A DNA stretch of 64,000 nt from Spartobacteria bacterium (GTDB lineage Bacteria; Verrucomicrobiota; Verrucomicrobiia; Chthoniobacterales; Chthoniobacteraceae), in contig JAJPJG010000038.1 of the NCBI GenBank assembly GCA_021324395.1, positions 62,001 to 126,000 of the forward strand, read 5' to 3'. A program made the position numbers and the translations under genes. Of the stretch, positions 9,337-17,778 are shown one piece after another (positions within the stretch are counted from its first letter, which is position 1; each line of letters begins with the position of its first letter). The notes under the pieces are model-generated. The model was not told where the DNA came from, ran no database searches, and worked only from the letters and a program-made list of their open reading frames with translations.

Positions 9337-9419
9337 TTATTATCTCCACCGTCATCGAACCGCTGGAGGGGCGCATCGCGCCAACTCCGCCCCGCTCCGG
9401 CGCCTTCACCTACGCCTAG
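9333..9419 (+). CDS. Mini-ORF repeating the LEPLEARIAP motif (possible remnant)
   Basis: A 28-residue frame starting with an ATGA overlap on the stop of the big beta-helix gene (ATG 9333-9335, TGA 9334-9336). It reads MIIISTVIEPLEGRIAPTPP, then ten more residues to a TAG at 9417-9419. IEPLEGRIAP repeats the LEPLEARIAP block of the upstream protein at nearly the same distance from the start. It is either a truncated second member of the family or a real, translationally coupled peptide carrying only the sorting-type motif. Its size speaks for a remnant; the conserved motif is beyond chance. Confidence 0.55.
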   Translation: MIIISTVIEPLEGRIAPTPPRSGAFTYA

Positions 9420-9433
9420 CCGTTCTCGATTGC

Positions 9434-9475
9434 CTCATTGTATCCATGCAACGGCTCATTGTATGGATGCAATGG
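9434..9475. repeat. Two-copy 21-bp tandem repeat
   Basis: Two adjacent 21-bp units, 9434-9454 and 9455-9475, differ at three positions only. Both begin CTCATTGTAT and contain ATGCAA. The repeat lies between the mini-ORF and the 3' end of rhaA. The period equals that of the three large arrays in this window, though the words differ. Confidence 0.75.
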
Positions 9476-9479
9476 CGCG

Positions 9480-10730
9480 CTAGCGCTTCAAGAGCACGTC
9501 GCGCTCGTAGGTTTTCACTTCCTTCAGCCAATCGACACCGGCCGGCACGTTTTGCCGCCGGCAATATTCGTCCCAGACCGCGGCGAACGGCAGCGTTTTG
9601 GTTTCCTCAAAGAGCGCGAGACGCGCGGTGAAATCGCCTGCTGCCTCGGCTTCGCGCAATTTCGCCGTCGGTTCCAGCAACGCGAGCAGCAGCGCCTTGA
9701 GCGCGCTGCGGGTGCCGATGATCCAGGCGGCGATGCGGTTGATGCTCGCATCGAAAAAGTCGAGGCCGATGTGGGTGCGCCCGATGAAATCGCCGCGGAC
9801 GACTTCCTCCATGATCGCCTTGGTCGGGTCGTCGAGAATGACGACGTGATCGCTATCCCAGCGCACGCCGCGGCTGACGTGGAGCAGGATTTCGGGGACG
9901 AATTGCAGGACGCTGGAGATTTTGTCGGCGAGACTTTCGGTCGGGTGAAAATGGCCGGCGTCGAGACAGAACAGCTTTTGGTTTTTAATCGCGTAGCCGA
10001 GGTAAAACTCGAGCGAGCCGGCGACGTAGGATTCACTGCCGATGCCGAAGAGTTTGCTCTCCACCGCGTCGAGATTGTGCCTCGGGTCGAGCGGCTGCGC
10101 GAAGATTTCGTCGAGCGAGGCCTCGAGGCGTTCGCGCGGTGATTTGCGATCGGCGGGAATGTCCTTGTAGCCGTCGGGAATCCAGACGTTGGTCACACAC
10201 GCGGTGCCGAGTTGTTTGCCGATGTCCGCGCCGATTTTCCGGCAGGCGATGCCGTGCTCGATCCAGAATTTGCGCACGCCGGCGTCGGTGCTGGTGAGGG
10301 TGAACCCGTCGTTCGCGAGCGGATGCGAAAAGAAGCTCGGGTTAAAATCCATCCCGAGCCCGCGCGCCTTGCACCAGTCGATCCAGCTTTGAAATTGCGC
10401 GGTGGTCAGCGCGTTGCGCTCGACCTTTTTCCCGCCGTCGAAATCGGCGTAAAGCGCGTGGAGATTCAGGCGGTGTTTGCCGGGAATGAGCGAGAGCGCC
10501 TTGTCCAAGTCCTGCCGCAGCTCGTCGATCGTGCGTGCTTTGCCGGGATAATTGCCCGTCGCCTGGATCCCACCGCCGCTCAAGCCTGCGTCGGGATTTT
10601 CAAAACCGCCGACGTCATCGCCCTGCCAGCAGTGGAGTGAAATCGGGATCGTCTGCAATTTCTCGAGCGCAGCGTCCGTGTCGATTCCGAGTTGCGCGTA
10701 GATTTCTTTGGCGGGGGAATAAGAATTCAT
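9480..10730 (-). CDS. rhaA: L-rhamnose isomerase
   Basis: 416 residues, close to the 419 of E. coli RhaA. It converts L-rhamnose to L-rhamnulose in the cytoplasm, the first step of rhamnose breakdown, using divalent metal. Recognisable blocks include [14 protein letters not shown] near residue 31, [11 protein letters not shown] near 53, LNLHALYAD near 90, [10 protein letters not shown] near 128, WIPDGYKD near 204 and [11 protein letters not shown] near 276, which together carry metal and substrate ligands. The rhaB and rhaD genes are not adjacent; neighbours are the beta-helix gene and a DUF pair. With two arabinofuranosidases in the window this points to use of plant polysaccharide sugars. 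Confidence 0.95.
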   Translation of the reverse strand: MNSYSPAKEIYAQLGIDTDAALEKLQTIPISLHCWQGDDVGGFENPDAGLSGGGIQATGNYPGKARTIDELRQDLDKALSLIPGKHRLNLHALYADFDGGKKVERNALTTAQFQSWIDWCKARGLGMDFNPSFFSHPLANDGFTLTSTDAGVRKFWIEHGIACRKIGADIGKQLGTACVTNVWIPDGYKDIPADRKSPRERLEASLDEIFAQPLDPRHNLDAVESKLFGIGSESYVAGSLEFYLGYAIKNQKLFCLDAGHFHPTESLADKISSVLQFVPEILLHVSRGVRWDSDHVVILDDPTKAIMEEVVRGDFIGRTHIGLDFFDASINRIAAWIIGTRSALKALLLALLEPTAKLREAEAAGDFTARLALFEETKTLPFAAVWDEYCRRQNVPAGVDWLKEVKTYERDVLLKR

Positions 10731-10793
10731 ATGTTTCCTGTGGGAGAATTGCGTTACGGAATCAAGCCGATTGTCTTCGGGACGGCTTTGAAA

Positions 10794-11054
10794 TTAACCG
10801 CCGTATTTCTTTGGCGGGGTTTCCCGAACTGCGAGCGAGCCCGACGATGCTTCCAGCCCTTCGACAACCACCGAGGGAATCTCACCCGAGCCGAGCACCG
10901 ACTTTGCATCCAGAATCTCGATGCCGACCAGCTTCTCGCCTTCGCCGATGTTCAGCGCCACTTCCTCCGAAAGCCGCACCGAGCGGCACTCGTGCTCGCC
11001 CGGCAGCAACCGGATGTAGAGCGCGTCAATTTCGGGATCGTAGCTGATCTTCAT
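10794..11054 (-). CDS. DUF2283-family protein
   Basis: 86 residues from the ATG at 11054 (an upstream in-frame ATG at 11105 is unlikely because it overlaps the preceding gene). The start MKISYDPEIDALYIRL and the later VGIEILDAKSVL are the hallmark blocks of the DUF2283 family. It begins 10 nt after the stop of the DUF4258 gene, so the two form a pair. Such pairs are often listed as putative toxin-antitoxin modules, which is unproven here. Confidence 0.85.
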   Translation of the reverse strand: MKISYDPEIDALYIRLLPGEHECRSVRLSEEVALNIGEGEKLVGIEILDAKSVLGSGEIPSVVVEGLEASSGSLAVRETPPKKYGG

Positions 11055-11064
11055 CTTTTGCCCT

Positions 11065-11328
11065 TCAAAAGTAGAACGTATAAACAGTGATGACAACCGT
11101 TTCATCGGTTTCTTCTTTGATCACCGGCGCGACCTGCTTGATTGCGTAGTGCCGGCCCTGCCAGGAGCCATCAAACGGAAAATTGTAGCGACACAGCTCG
11201 CGGCCGCGCTTCGCTGGTTCGCGTGCGCCTTTTCGGATGGCTTCCACGATTTCAGTTTCAGTCGCGCCTCGTTCCGCGGCTTGATCTCTCGCATGTCCAG
11301 TCAATCGAATGGGACGCGGTTCGGTCAT
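11065..11328 (-). CDS. DUF4258-family protein, partner of the DUF2283 gene
   Basis: 87 residues from the ATG at 11328; an ATG at 11346 would add six residues. RLTGHARDQAAERGATETEI followed by KQVAPV and VVITVYTFYF is the usual DUF4258 layout, a small RelE-like beta-sheet protein with a conserved His-Ala and Arg-Gly. Followed at once by the DUF2283 gene. In many genomes this pair behaves like a toxin-antitoxin cassette; that role is inferred from arrangement only. Confidence 0.8.
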   Translation of the reverse strand: MTEPRPIRLTGHARDQAAERGATETEIVEAIRKGAREPAKRGRELCRYNFPFDGSWQGRHYAIKQVAPVIKEETDETVVITVYTFYF

Positions 11329-11446
11329 GGGTAAATGAAGTTCCATATTAACGACGCAGCCGTGTCAAATCGCCATTCGATCCACGCCGTGCGTCGCAGC
11401 GCGAAGCAGGCTGGTTTTTCTCCCAGTTGTATGCTCTCGTGCCAGC

Positions 11447-12319
11447 GTGAAAAAAGTGCTTCTCCCCCTTTTAGGCATCGCCGGGCAAATCGCCGCGCAC
11501 GCGACCACCGGCGCTGAGTTTCCGCTTTGGCCCGATGCTGCGCCGGGCGCGCTCGGCCATGCGCCGACGGATATCCCGACGTTGACGCCGTTTTTGCCGG
11601 AAAAGGAAAAGGCGACCGGCGCGGCAATCGTCATTTGCCCCGGTGGCGGCTACGGCAAGCTTGCGCCGCACGAAGGCGCCGGCTACGCGCGATGGCTGAG
11701 CGAAAATGGAGTGGCCGCGTTCGTTTTAAAATACCGGCTCGGCACGAATGGCTATCATCATCCCGCGATGTTGCAGGATGCCGCGCGTGCGTTGCGCACC
11801 GTCCGCGCCCGCGCGGGCGAATGGCAGATCGATCCGCATCGCATCGGCATCATGGGCTCCTCCGCCGGCGGACATCTCGCGGCGACTTTGCTGACGCATT
11901 TCGACGAGGGAAAAGCGGACGCGGGCGATCCGATCGAGCGCGTGAGCAGCCGGCCCGATCTCGGCATTTTGTGCTACGCGGTGATCACGATGGGCGACAA
12001 CACGCGCGCCGGTTCGCGCACGAATCTGCTCGGGCAAAATCCATCGCCAGCCTTGATCGACGAGCTCTCGAACGAAAAGCACGTCACGAAAAATACGCCG
12101 CCCTGTTTTTTGTGGCACACGTGGGAAGACGGGGCGGTGAAAGTGGAGAACACCCTCGCGTTCGCCGCAGCCCTGCGGGCGCAAGGCGTGCCGTTCGATC
12201 TGCACATCTATCAGCATGGCGGCCACGGGATGGGTCTCGGCAAAGACGCGCCGGCGGTGCTGCACCCGTGGGCGGCGGATTGCATTTACTGGCTCAAAGG
12301 CCAGGGCTTCGTCCGCTGA
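11447..12319 (+). CDS. Secreted alpha/beta-hydrolase (acetyl-esterase-like)
   Basis: 290 residues, with a GTG start at 11447 (no ATG in frame nearby). An N-terminal signal peptide (KKVLLPLLGIAGQIAAHA) is followed by an alpha/beta-hydrolase of the BD-FAE/esterase-lipase group: oxyanion motif VICPGGGYGKLAPHEG near residue 62, nucleophile elbow GIMGSSAGGHLA near 137, and C-terminal catalytic His in QHGGHGMGLG near 260, with Trp-Glu-Asp before it as the acid region. Enzymes of this type remove acetyl groups from xylan and related sugars. It converges on lutC with only one base between the stop codons. Confidence 0.9.
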   Translation: MKKVLLPLLGIAGQIAAHATTGAEFPLWPDAAPGALGHAPTDIPTLTPFLPEKEKATGAAIVICPGGGYGKLAPHEGAGYARWLSENGVAAFVLKYRLGTNGYHHPAMLQDAARALRTVRARAGEWQIDPHRIGIMGSSAGGHLAATLLTHFDEGKADAGDPIERVSSRPDLGILCYAVITMGDNTRAGSRTNLLGQNPSPALIDELSNEKHVTKNTPPCFLWHTWEDGAVKVENTLAFAAALRAQGVPFDLHIYQHGGHGMGLGKDAPAVLHPWAADCIYWLKGQGFVR

Positions 12320-12320
12320 T

Positions 12321-13004
12321 CTAGAAACAAAGAATCGTCAGCTTCTTCGGCCCGTGCGCGCCGAGGACGAGGATGCGCTCGATATCGCCGGTGCGGCTCG
12401 GGCCGGTGATGAGCGACATGAAGCTCGGGAAATTTCCCGCGTAGTTTTCTTTTAGCAATGCAAAGGCCGCCGGCAAATCGCGCACGAGCTGTTCGCGCCG
12501 CGCGAGCACCACGTGATGCGGCGGCAGCACCGAGAGCGCCCGCCCGCCCGCGCTGCGACTGGTGACGATCACCGTTCCGGTTTGCGCCACGAGCGCATCG
12601 CATTCGGTGATCCCGGCATCGCACGCTTCGAGCGCGTGAACGTCGTAAGGCTCATCCGTCCGCAACAGCGGCAACCCGAGCGCCGCGCACGCGCCATCGG
12701 TCAAGTCGCCGCGATGACTCGCGACCTTTTTCCACCCCGCGGCAGTCGCGATTTCCAGCAGCTTCGCGCCCGCCTCCTCGCGCGTGTCGAAAAAATGAAA
12801 ATCCGCGCGCAGCTCGATCGCATTGGCGCGAAACCGCTCCACGCGCTCCTCCGGCGTATCGCCCACCGCCGGCAGCCAGCGCGTCACATCATCGTCACGA
12901 TGCTGGAGCACCGGCGGCGCCTGGTGATCGTGCGAGCCCGGAACCGGCGCGGGCACCGACAACGCCTCACGAATGCGCCCGAGAATCTTTTCGCGTTCAG
13001 ACAT
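12321..13004 (-). CDS. lutC: LutC/YkgG-type LUD-domain protein of L-lactate utilisation
   Basis: 227 residues from the ATG at 13004. The LUD domain is shown by CDALVAQTGTVIVTS near residue 135, followed by a Gly-rich turn and PPHHVVLARREQLV, and the final SLITGPSRTGDIERILVLGAHGP. LutC works with LutA and LutB in oxidising L-lactate to pyruvate. Here lutC lies 530 nt downstream of lutB instead of next to it; the gap is filled by a 21-bp repeat array. The repeat does not touch the coding region. Confidence 0.92.
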   Translation of the reverse strand: MSEREKILGRIREALSVPAPVPGSHDHQAPPVLQHRDDDVTRWLPAVGDTPEERVERFRANAIELRADFHFFDTREEAGAKLLEIATAAGWKKVASHRGDLTDGACAALGLPLLRTDEPYDVHALEACDAGITECDALVAQTGTVIVTSRSAGGRALSVLPPHHVVLARREQLVRDLPAAFALLKENYAGNFPSFMSLITGPSRTGDIERILVLGAHGPKKLTILCF

Positions 13005-13132
13005 CGCCGAAAGCCTTCCACGCACCCGCCGCGATGTCTGCAAAAAAGAATCCACCAGACTTCCTAAGACTGCGGAGAACCTGTCGCGGATAGTTAAGCC
13101 TCGGTTGATTCATAATTGAGCGACAGATTAGC

Positions 13133-13395
13133 TGCACCTGCTTCGGCACGCTTGCACAAGTCCTCTGACATGCTGCACAAAGCCTATGAACGGCTGCACG
13201 GAAGGAAAAAAGCCATGCACAAGGCATCTGGAGGCCTGCACAAAGCCGCTGATGCGCTGCACAAGGCAAAAAACCGGCTGAACGAAGTCTCTGACAGCCT
13301 GCACAGAGCGATCGACATCACTGCACAAGCCATCTGACACGCTGCACAAAGCGGCTGTCACGCTGCACAAACGGTCTGGCACGCCGCACGGAATG
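13133..13395. repeat. Degenerate tandem array with 21-bp period (array 2)
   Basis: TGCAC or a one-base variant recurs at 13133, 13153, 13174, 13195, 13216, 13237, 13258, 13279, 13300, 13322, 13343, 13364 and 13385: steps of 21 except one of 20 and one of 22. The core is about TGCACAAAGC, followed by a weaker CTGACA block about half a unit later. It lies between lutB and lutC. The remainder of 13005-13534 shows no gene that I can support. Confidence 0.9.
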
Positions 13396-13534
13396 ATCGG
13401 AAAGCATCACAATAACGGCAATTTCGCCGAAACTGCCCCGAGGCGGCAATGGTGCGGTGCTTTCACGTTCTACAGGGTTACAATACGGCATTTTCTGAAG
13501 GAAATATGGTCACGGGAGGTGGGGAAAATTGCCC

Positions 13535-14929
13535 TTACCGGCGGGCGCGCCAGAGTTCCTTGAAGGATTCGGGGGCGAGTTCGGGGAGTTCGCGCGTTTT
13601 GGTCCAGACGCGCGCGGGGTCGAGGCGCGTGCCTTTGATGAGCGGGTGCAGTTTTTGCCCGAGGCGGGCGAAGGGTTTCGTCAGCTCAAAGAGGCGCGGA
13701 CGGTTCATCAGGAAGGCGAAACCTTTGAACGCGATCTTTTCCCACCAGACCGGTTTTTGCGCGATGGCGTTGCGGCGGTTTTGCAGGAGGTGATGGTGCA
13801 GGTTGATTTTCACCGGACACGTCTCCGTGCAGGCGCCGCAGAGCGACGACGCCATCGAGAGATGTTTCCACGTTTGCAAATTGCGCAGGTGCGGCGTGAT
13901 GACGGAGCCGATGGGGCCCTGGTAGGTGGTGCCATAGGTGTGGCCGCCGACGTTGCGGTAGATTGGGCAGACGTTCAGGCAGGCGCCGCAGCGGATGCAA
14001 TGGAGCGCGTCGCGCTGCTCGGCGTCGGCGAGGAGATGCGTGCGTTTGTTATCGAGCAGGACGACGTGGAAATCCTCCGGGCCGTCGCTCTCGCCCGGCT
14101 GGCGCGGGCCGCCGTAGAGCGAATTGTAGCAGGTGATGGCCTGGCCGGCGCCGGCGGTGGCGAGCATGGGCAAAAAGAGCGCGAGGTCCTCGAGGCGCGG
14201 CAGCACCTTTTCGATGCCGAGCAGTGAGATCATCGTGCGCGGCAGCGCGGCGGTGAGGCGCGCGTTACCTTCATTTTCGGTGATGGAAATCATGCCGGTC
14301 TCGGCGATCGCGAAGTTCGTGCCGGTGATGCCGACGTCAGCGGTGATGTATTTTTGCCGCAAGGCGCGCCGGGCGATCATCGTCAACTCCTCGGGATTGT
14401 CGGTCGGCGCGCTGCCGAGCTCGCGCTCAAACAGCTCGCTGATTTCACCGCGCGTGAGGTGCATCGCGGGAAAGACGATGTGATACGGCGCTTCGTGCCG
14501 GAGCTGGACGATGTATTCGCCGAGGTCGGACTCGACGACTTCGAAGCCCGCCTTTTCCAGCGCGTCGTTGAGGTGAATTTCCTCCGCGGTCATCGCTTTC
14601 GACTTGATGATCGAGTGCGCGTTTTTCTGCCGGACGATATTTAAAATGATGTCGCGCGCCTGCTCCGCCGTGCTCGCCCAATGCACGTGCGTCCCGCGCG
14701 CCTCGAGCTTTTCGACGAACTCAAGGAGATATTTGTCGAGGTGATTGATCGCCTCCCATTTCGTCTCCGCCGCCGTCTGCCGCGCCGATTGCCAATCCTG
14801 ATACGCCGCCGTTTTCGCGTTGCGCTGCACTTCGTATTTTTTCAGCGCCGTCTGGATGAGGCCGCGCTGACGCAGGTCGTGCGTGATGCGCTCGGCGTCT
14901 TTTTTAAAATCGACAGAAGGCGCGCTCAT
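13535..14929 (-). CDS. lutB: LutB/YkgF-type iron-sulfur protein of L-lactate utilisation
   Basis: 464 residues. The N-terminal two thirds form a LUD domain; the C-terminal part carries two ferredoxin-type cluster motifs, CIRCGACLNVCP (residues 311-322) and CGACTETCP (364-372), the second with its first Cys spaced differently. LutB passes electrons within the LutABC complex that oxidises L-lactate. It overlaps lutA by 4 nt (14926-14929, ATGA), so the two are translationally coupled. lutC, normally the next gene, is displaced by the repeat array. Confidence 0.95.
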   Translation of the reverse strand: MSAPSVDFKKDAERITHDLRQRGLIQTALKKYEVQRNAKTAAYQDWQSARQTAAETKWEAINHLDKYLLEFVEKLEARGTHVHWASTAEQARDIILNIVRQKNAHSIIKSKAMTAEEIHLNDALEKAGFEVVESDLGEYIVQLRHEAPYHIVFPAMHLTRGEISELFERELGSAPTDNPEELTMIARRALRQKYITADVGITGTNFAIAETGMISITENEGNARLTAALPRTMISLLGIEKVLPRLEDLALFLPMLATAGAGQAITCYNSLYGGPRQPGESDGPEDFHVVLLDNKRTHLLADAEQRDALHCIRCGACLNVCPIYRNVGGHTYGTTYQGPIGSVITPHLRNLQTWKHLSMASSLCGACTETCPVKINLHHHLLQNRRNAIAQKPVWWEKIAFKGFAFLMNRPRLFELTKPFARLGQKLHPLIKGTRLDPARVWTKTRELPELAPESFKELWRARR

Positions 14930-15642
14930 GAATTGACCAGCACCTCCGCGAGATGAATCGTGCGGATCGGTTTGCCCTGCCGGTCGAGCAAACCCTGGAT
15001 GTGCATGAGGCAGCTCGAGTCATTCGACACGATGTAATCCGCGCCGGTCTGCAGCGCCGAGGCGCATTTCACCTCGCCCATCGCCGTCGAGATCATCGGG
15101 AATTTCGCCGCGAACGTGCCGCCGAATCCGCAGCACGTTTCGTTTTCGGACATCTCGACCAATTCGAGGTCACGCACTTTCGCGAGCAACTCGCGCGGCT
15201 CGCGCTTTTTTCCGAGCTCGCGCAAACCGTGGCAGCCATCGTGAAACGTCACCTTGTGAGGAAAACGCGCGCCGAGATCGGTCACGCCGAGTTTCGTCAC
15301 GAGAAAATCGGAGAACTCGAAACACTTCGCCGAAAGCTCGCGCGCAGCCTCCTCGTGCGGCGTATTCGCGAACATCTCGGGGTAAAACACTTTCAACATC
15401 GCTCCGCATGAACCCGACGCGATCACGACCGCATCCGTCCTGCGAAGCCGCTTCAATACAGGCTCCGCGACCAATCGCGCCTCGTCCCAGTAGCCAGAAT
15501 TGAACGCGGGTTGCCCGCAACATGAGAGCTCCTCCGGCACTTCGATTGTATGCCCGAGCCGCTCCAAAATCTCGACAATGCTCATCCCGACGCGCGGAAA
15601 ACACATATCGACGAAGCATGGAATGAAGAGCGTAATTTTCAT
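14926..15642 (-). CDS. lutA: LutA/YkgE-type cysteine-rich protein of L-lactate utilisation
   Basis: 238 residues with two CCG-type cysteine-rich domains: LSCCGQPAFNSG near residue 40 and ETCCGFGGTF near residue 168, plus SGSCGAM and HDGCHGLRELG, as in heterodisulfide reductase subunit B and GlpC-like proteins. These cysteines bind an unusual Fe-S cluster. First gene of the lut operon; the promoter must lie in 15643-15715, the short gap to the 3' end of the LysR gene, which is AT-richer near 15675. Confidence 0.95.
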   Translation of the reverse strand: MKITLFIPCFVDMCFPRVGMSIVEILERLGHTIEVPEELSCCGQPAFNSGYWDEARLVAEPVLKRLRRTDAVVIASGSCGAMLKVFYPEMFANTPHEEAARELSAKCFEFSDFLVTKLGVTDLGARFPHKVTFHDGCHGLRELGKKREPRELLAKVRDLELVEMSENETCCGFGGTFAAKFPMISTAMGEVKCASALQTGADYIVSNDSSCLMHIQGLLDRQGKPIRTIHLAEVLVNS

Positions 15643-15715
15643 TGAGCCCGGAACAAACCGTTGCGCGCGGTCATATAAAATGGAAGCACGAATGCGGGGT
15701 TTGCGCCGCGGTTAT

Positions 15716-16624
15716 CTACAAATTTTCCGTCACCGATTTGCATAAGCCGACAAACGTCTCCTCCGGCAAATTGAGCCGCCGCTCGCGCCAGTGCAGGATT
15801 CCCCAGCGACGCTTTAATTTGCGACGACCGAGCGGCAGCGCGACAAGCGATTTTTCAGCGAGCTCTTTTTGCACAACCCATGGTGCGAGGATGCTGATGC
15901 CGACGCCGGTTTTCACGAGTTCTTTGATTGCCTCGATACTCCCGAGCTCGATCGAAGACTGCAGCACCATATCCTCCGCGCGAAAATACGATTCCACCAT
16001 CTGGTGCGTATAACTCGCTTTGTTATATAAGATATAACTCTGGCGCGGAATGTCCGCGTGATCCACCTGGCCGGTGATTGCCCAGCGGTGAAGCGGGCTC
16101 ACGATGAATTGGAGTTCGTCCGTCAGCAGCAGACGAAAATCGAAACGGTCTTCGCGCTTCGGTTCCATCGCGAGTGCGAGCTCGATGCGATGGTGTCGCA
16201 GCAAATTGATCACGTCGGGCGTGTCGCCCGGCTCGATGTGAATCTCGCACTGCGGAAAACTTTCCTTAAACTCGCGTAAAACAGCAGGGAGAATGTATTG
16301 GCAGGCTGTCGGGCTGGCGCCGATGCGGATTCGCGCGCGTCCCCACTTCCCGAGGTGCTCGAGTTTTTCGCGCGCGCTTCCCATTTCCTGCAGAATCTTT
16401 TCGGTGTGCAAAAGCAACTGCTCGCCCGCGAGCGTGAGCAATACTTTTTTGCCCATCCTGTCAAAAAGCCTACAGCACACATCCTCCTCGAGCGCCTTGA
16501 TGGCATGACTCACGGCCGATTGCGTGAGGTGAAGTTCGCGCGCGGTCTCGGTGAAACTGCCGGTGCGGGCAAGAATCGAGAATGCCCGCAACTGTCGGCT
16601 GTCCAAGGGCGGAGTAGCTACCAT
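15716..16624 (-). CDS. LysR-family regulator, probably of nitrate assimilation
   Basis: 302 residues. The N-terminal winged helix-turn-helix reads LRAFSILARTGSFTETAREL then LTQSAVSHAIKALEED, the classic LysR DNA-binding block; the rest is the effector-binding domain. It is divergent from the NrtA-like gene with a gap of about 110 nt, the standard LysR arrangement. A palindrome CATGAAT-GTT-ATTCATG (16622-16638) overlaps its own start codon, and a near copy lies upstream of the MFS nitrate transporter gene. By position it could be the counterpart of NtcB-like regulators; the effector is unknown. Confidence 0.9.
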   Translation of the reverse strand: MVATPPLDSRQLRAFSILARTGSFTETARELHLTQSAVSHAIKALEEDVCCRLFDRMGKKVLLTLAGEQLLLHTEKILQEMGSAREKLEHLGKWGRARIRIGASPTACQYILPAVLREFKESFPQCEIHIEPGDTPDVINLLRHHRIELALAMEPKREDRFDFRLLLTDELQFIVSPLHRWAITGQVDHADIPRQSYILYNKASYTHQMVESYFRAEDMVLQSSIELGSIEAIKELVKTGVGISILAPWVVQKELAEKSLVALPLGRRKLKRRWGILHWRERRLNLPEETFVGLCKSVTENL

Positions 16625-16650
16625 GAATGTTATTCATGCACGCAATGAAT
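16622..16650. promoter_or_regulatory. Palindromic LysR-type operator in the LysR/NrtA-like divergent region
   Basis: CATGAAT-GTT-ATTCATG at 16622-16638 is a perfect 7-3-7 inverted repeat that contains a T-N11-A core as expected of LysR sites. Its right arm starts a second inverted repeat, ATTCAT (16632-16637) with ATGAAT (16645-16650). A one-mismatch copy of the first palindrome occurs at 24042-24058. Confidence 0.7.
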
Positions 16651-16737
16651 ACCCTGCGCAATATTTGTTACGCACCTGCTGAATAGTTGGCACGCGGAGA
16701 GCTAAAGGCGGCGTCGTTGAAAAATCCGACCATTTCC

Positions 16738-17778
16738 ATGCGCAGAAAAAAACAGAGCGGCAGCCCCTTGCGGCTCGGCTTCGTTCCGCTCGCCGATTGC
16801 GCACCGATCGCGATGGCGCGGGAGCTCGGGTTATTCGCCAAATACGGAATCGAGGTCGAACTCAAGCGCGAGGTTGGCTGGGCGACGATCCGCGACAAAA
16901 TTATTTACGGCGAACTTGAGGCCGCGCATGCGCCGGCGGGCATGGTGGTCGCGGCAACGCTCGGACTCGGCTCGATTCAAACGGAATGTTTGACGGGGCT
17001 TGTAATCAATTTACACGGGAACGCGATTACACTTTCGCAGAAACTTTGGAGCGCTGGTGTGCATGATGGCAAAAGTTTGCGCGAGGAAATCGAACTTCAG
17101 CGCGGCAAGAAACGTTTCGTTTTTGGCGCGGCGTTTACTTCGTCATCGCACAATTTCCTGCTGCGACTCTGGCTGCGCGCGCACGGCATTCTCGCCGATC
17201 GCGACGTGCAGATCGTCGTCGTTCCGCCGCCGCAGATGTGCGCGAATTTAAAAGGCGGCCACCTCGATGGTTACTGCGTAGGCGAGCCGTGGAATTCGCT
17301 CGCGGTGATGTCGAAAATCGGATGGGTTGCGGCGACGAGTGCGGAGCTTTCGCCGTCGCACGTGGAGAAAATTTTGATGGTGCGCCGCACTTTTGCGGAA
17401 GAACGCGAGATCGAGCATCTCGCGTTGATCGCTGCGCTGGTTGAGGCGTGCCGCTTTTGCGATCAGCCGCAAAATCGTGACCGGATTATCGAGACACTCG
17501 CGCAGCCCGAATACGTCGGCGCGCCCGTGCAGGCATTGCGCATGAGTATGAAAGGCACGTTCGATTTCGGAAATGGCCGCAATGAAAAATGCGCCGATTT
17601 TCATGTGTTTTCGCGTTACGGCGCCAACGAGCCGACGGCGGAAAAAGCATCGTGGGTCGTGCAGAGCCTGCGCGACAGCGGCGTGCTGCTCGATCCGACG
17701 GCCATCGCACCGGGCGGTCTTCCGCAAATGTTCCGCACCGACATTTTTCACAAAGCCACCCAACTCATCCAACCATGA
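16738..17778 (+). CDS. Leaderless NrtA-like nitrate-binding protein (NasS-like or split regulatory domain)
   Basis: 346 residues from the ATG at 16738; a TTG at 16687 is an alternative start. It is a CmpA/NrtA-family binding protein: LRLGFVPLADCAPIAMAREL at the start, IVVVPPPQMCANLKGG near residue 160 and DGYCVGEPWN after it match the true NrtA encoded next. Unlike NrtA it has no signal peptide, only a basic start (MRRKKQSGSP), so it should stay in the cytoplasm. Two known kinds of leaderless relative exist: the nitrate sensor NasS and the C-terminal domain of cyanobacterial NrtC. It overlaps nrtA by 4 nt. Confidence 0.85.
   Translation: MRRKKQSGSPLRLGFVPLADCAPIAMARELGLFAKYGIEVELKREVGWATIRDKIIYGELEAAHAPAGMVVAATLGLGSIQTECLTGLVINLHGNAITLSQKLWSAGVHDGKSLREEIELQRGKKRFVFGAAFTSSSHNFLLRLWLRAHGILADRDVQIVVVPPPQMCANLKGGHLDGYCVGEPWNSLAVMSKIGWVAATSAELSPSHVEKILMVRRTFAEEREIEHLALIAALVEACRFCDQPQNRDRIIETLAQPEYVGAPVQALRMSMKGTFDFGNGRNEKCADFHVFSRYGANEPTAEKASWVVQSLRDSGVLLDPTAIAPGGLPQMFRTDIFHKATQLIQP

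Noticed and set aside
13116-13382. Open frames with Leu-His-Lys heptads in array 2
   Set aside because: Same effect of a period divisible by three; frames exist on both strands and no start signal is convincing.
13133-13395. CRISPR array
   Set aside because: Unit of 21 bp is too short, cores are not identical repeats, there are no spacers of fixed length between perfect repeats, and no cas genes are near.
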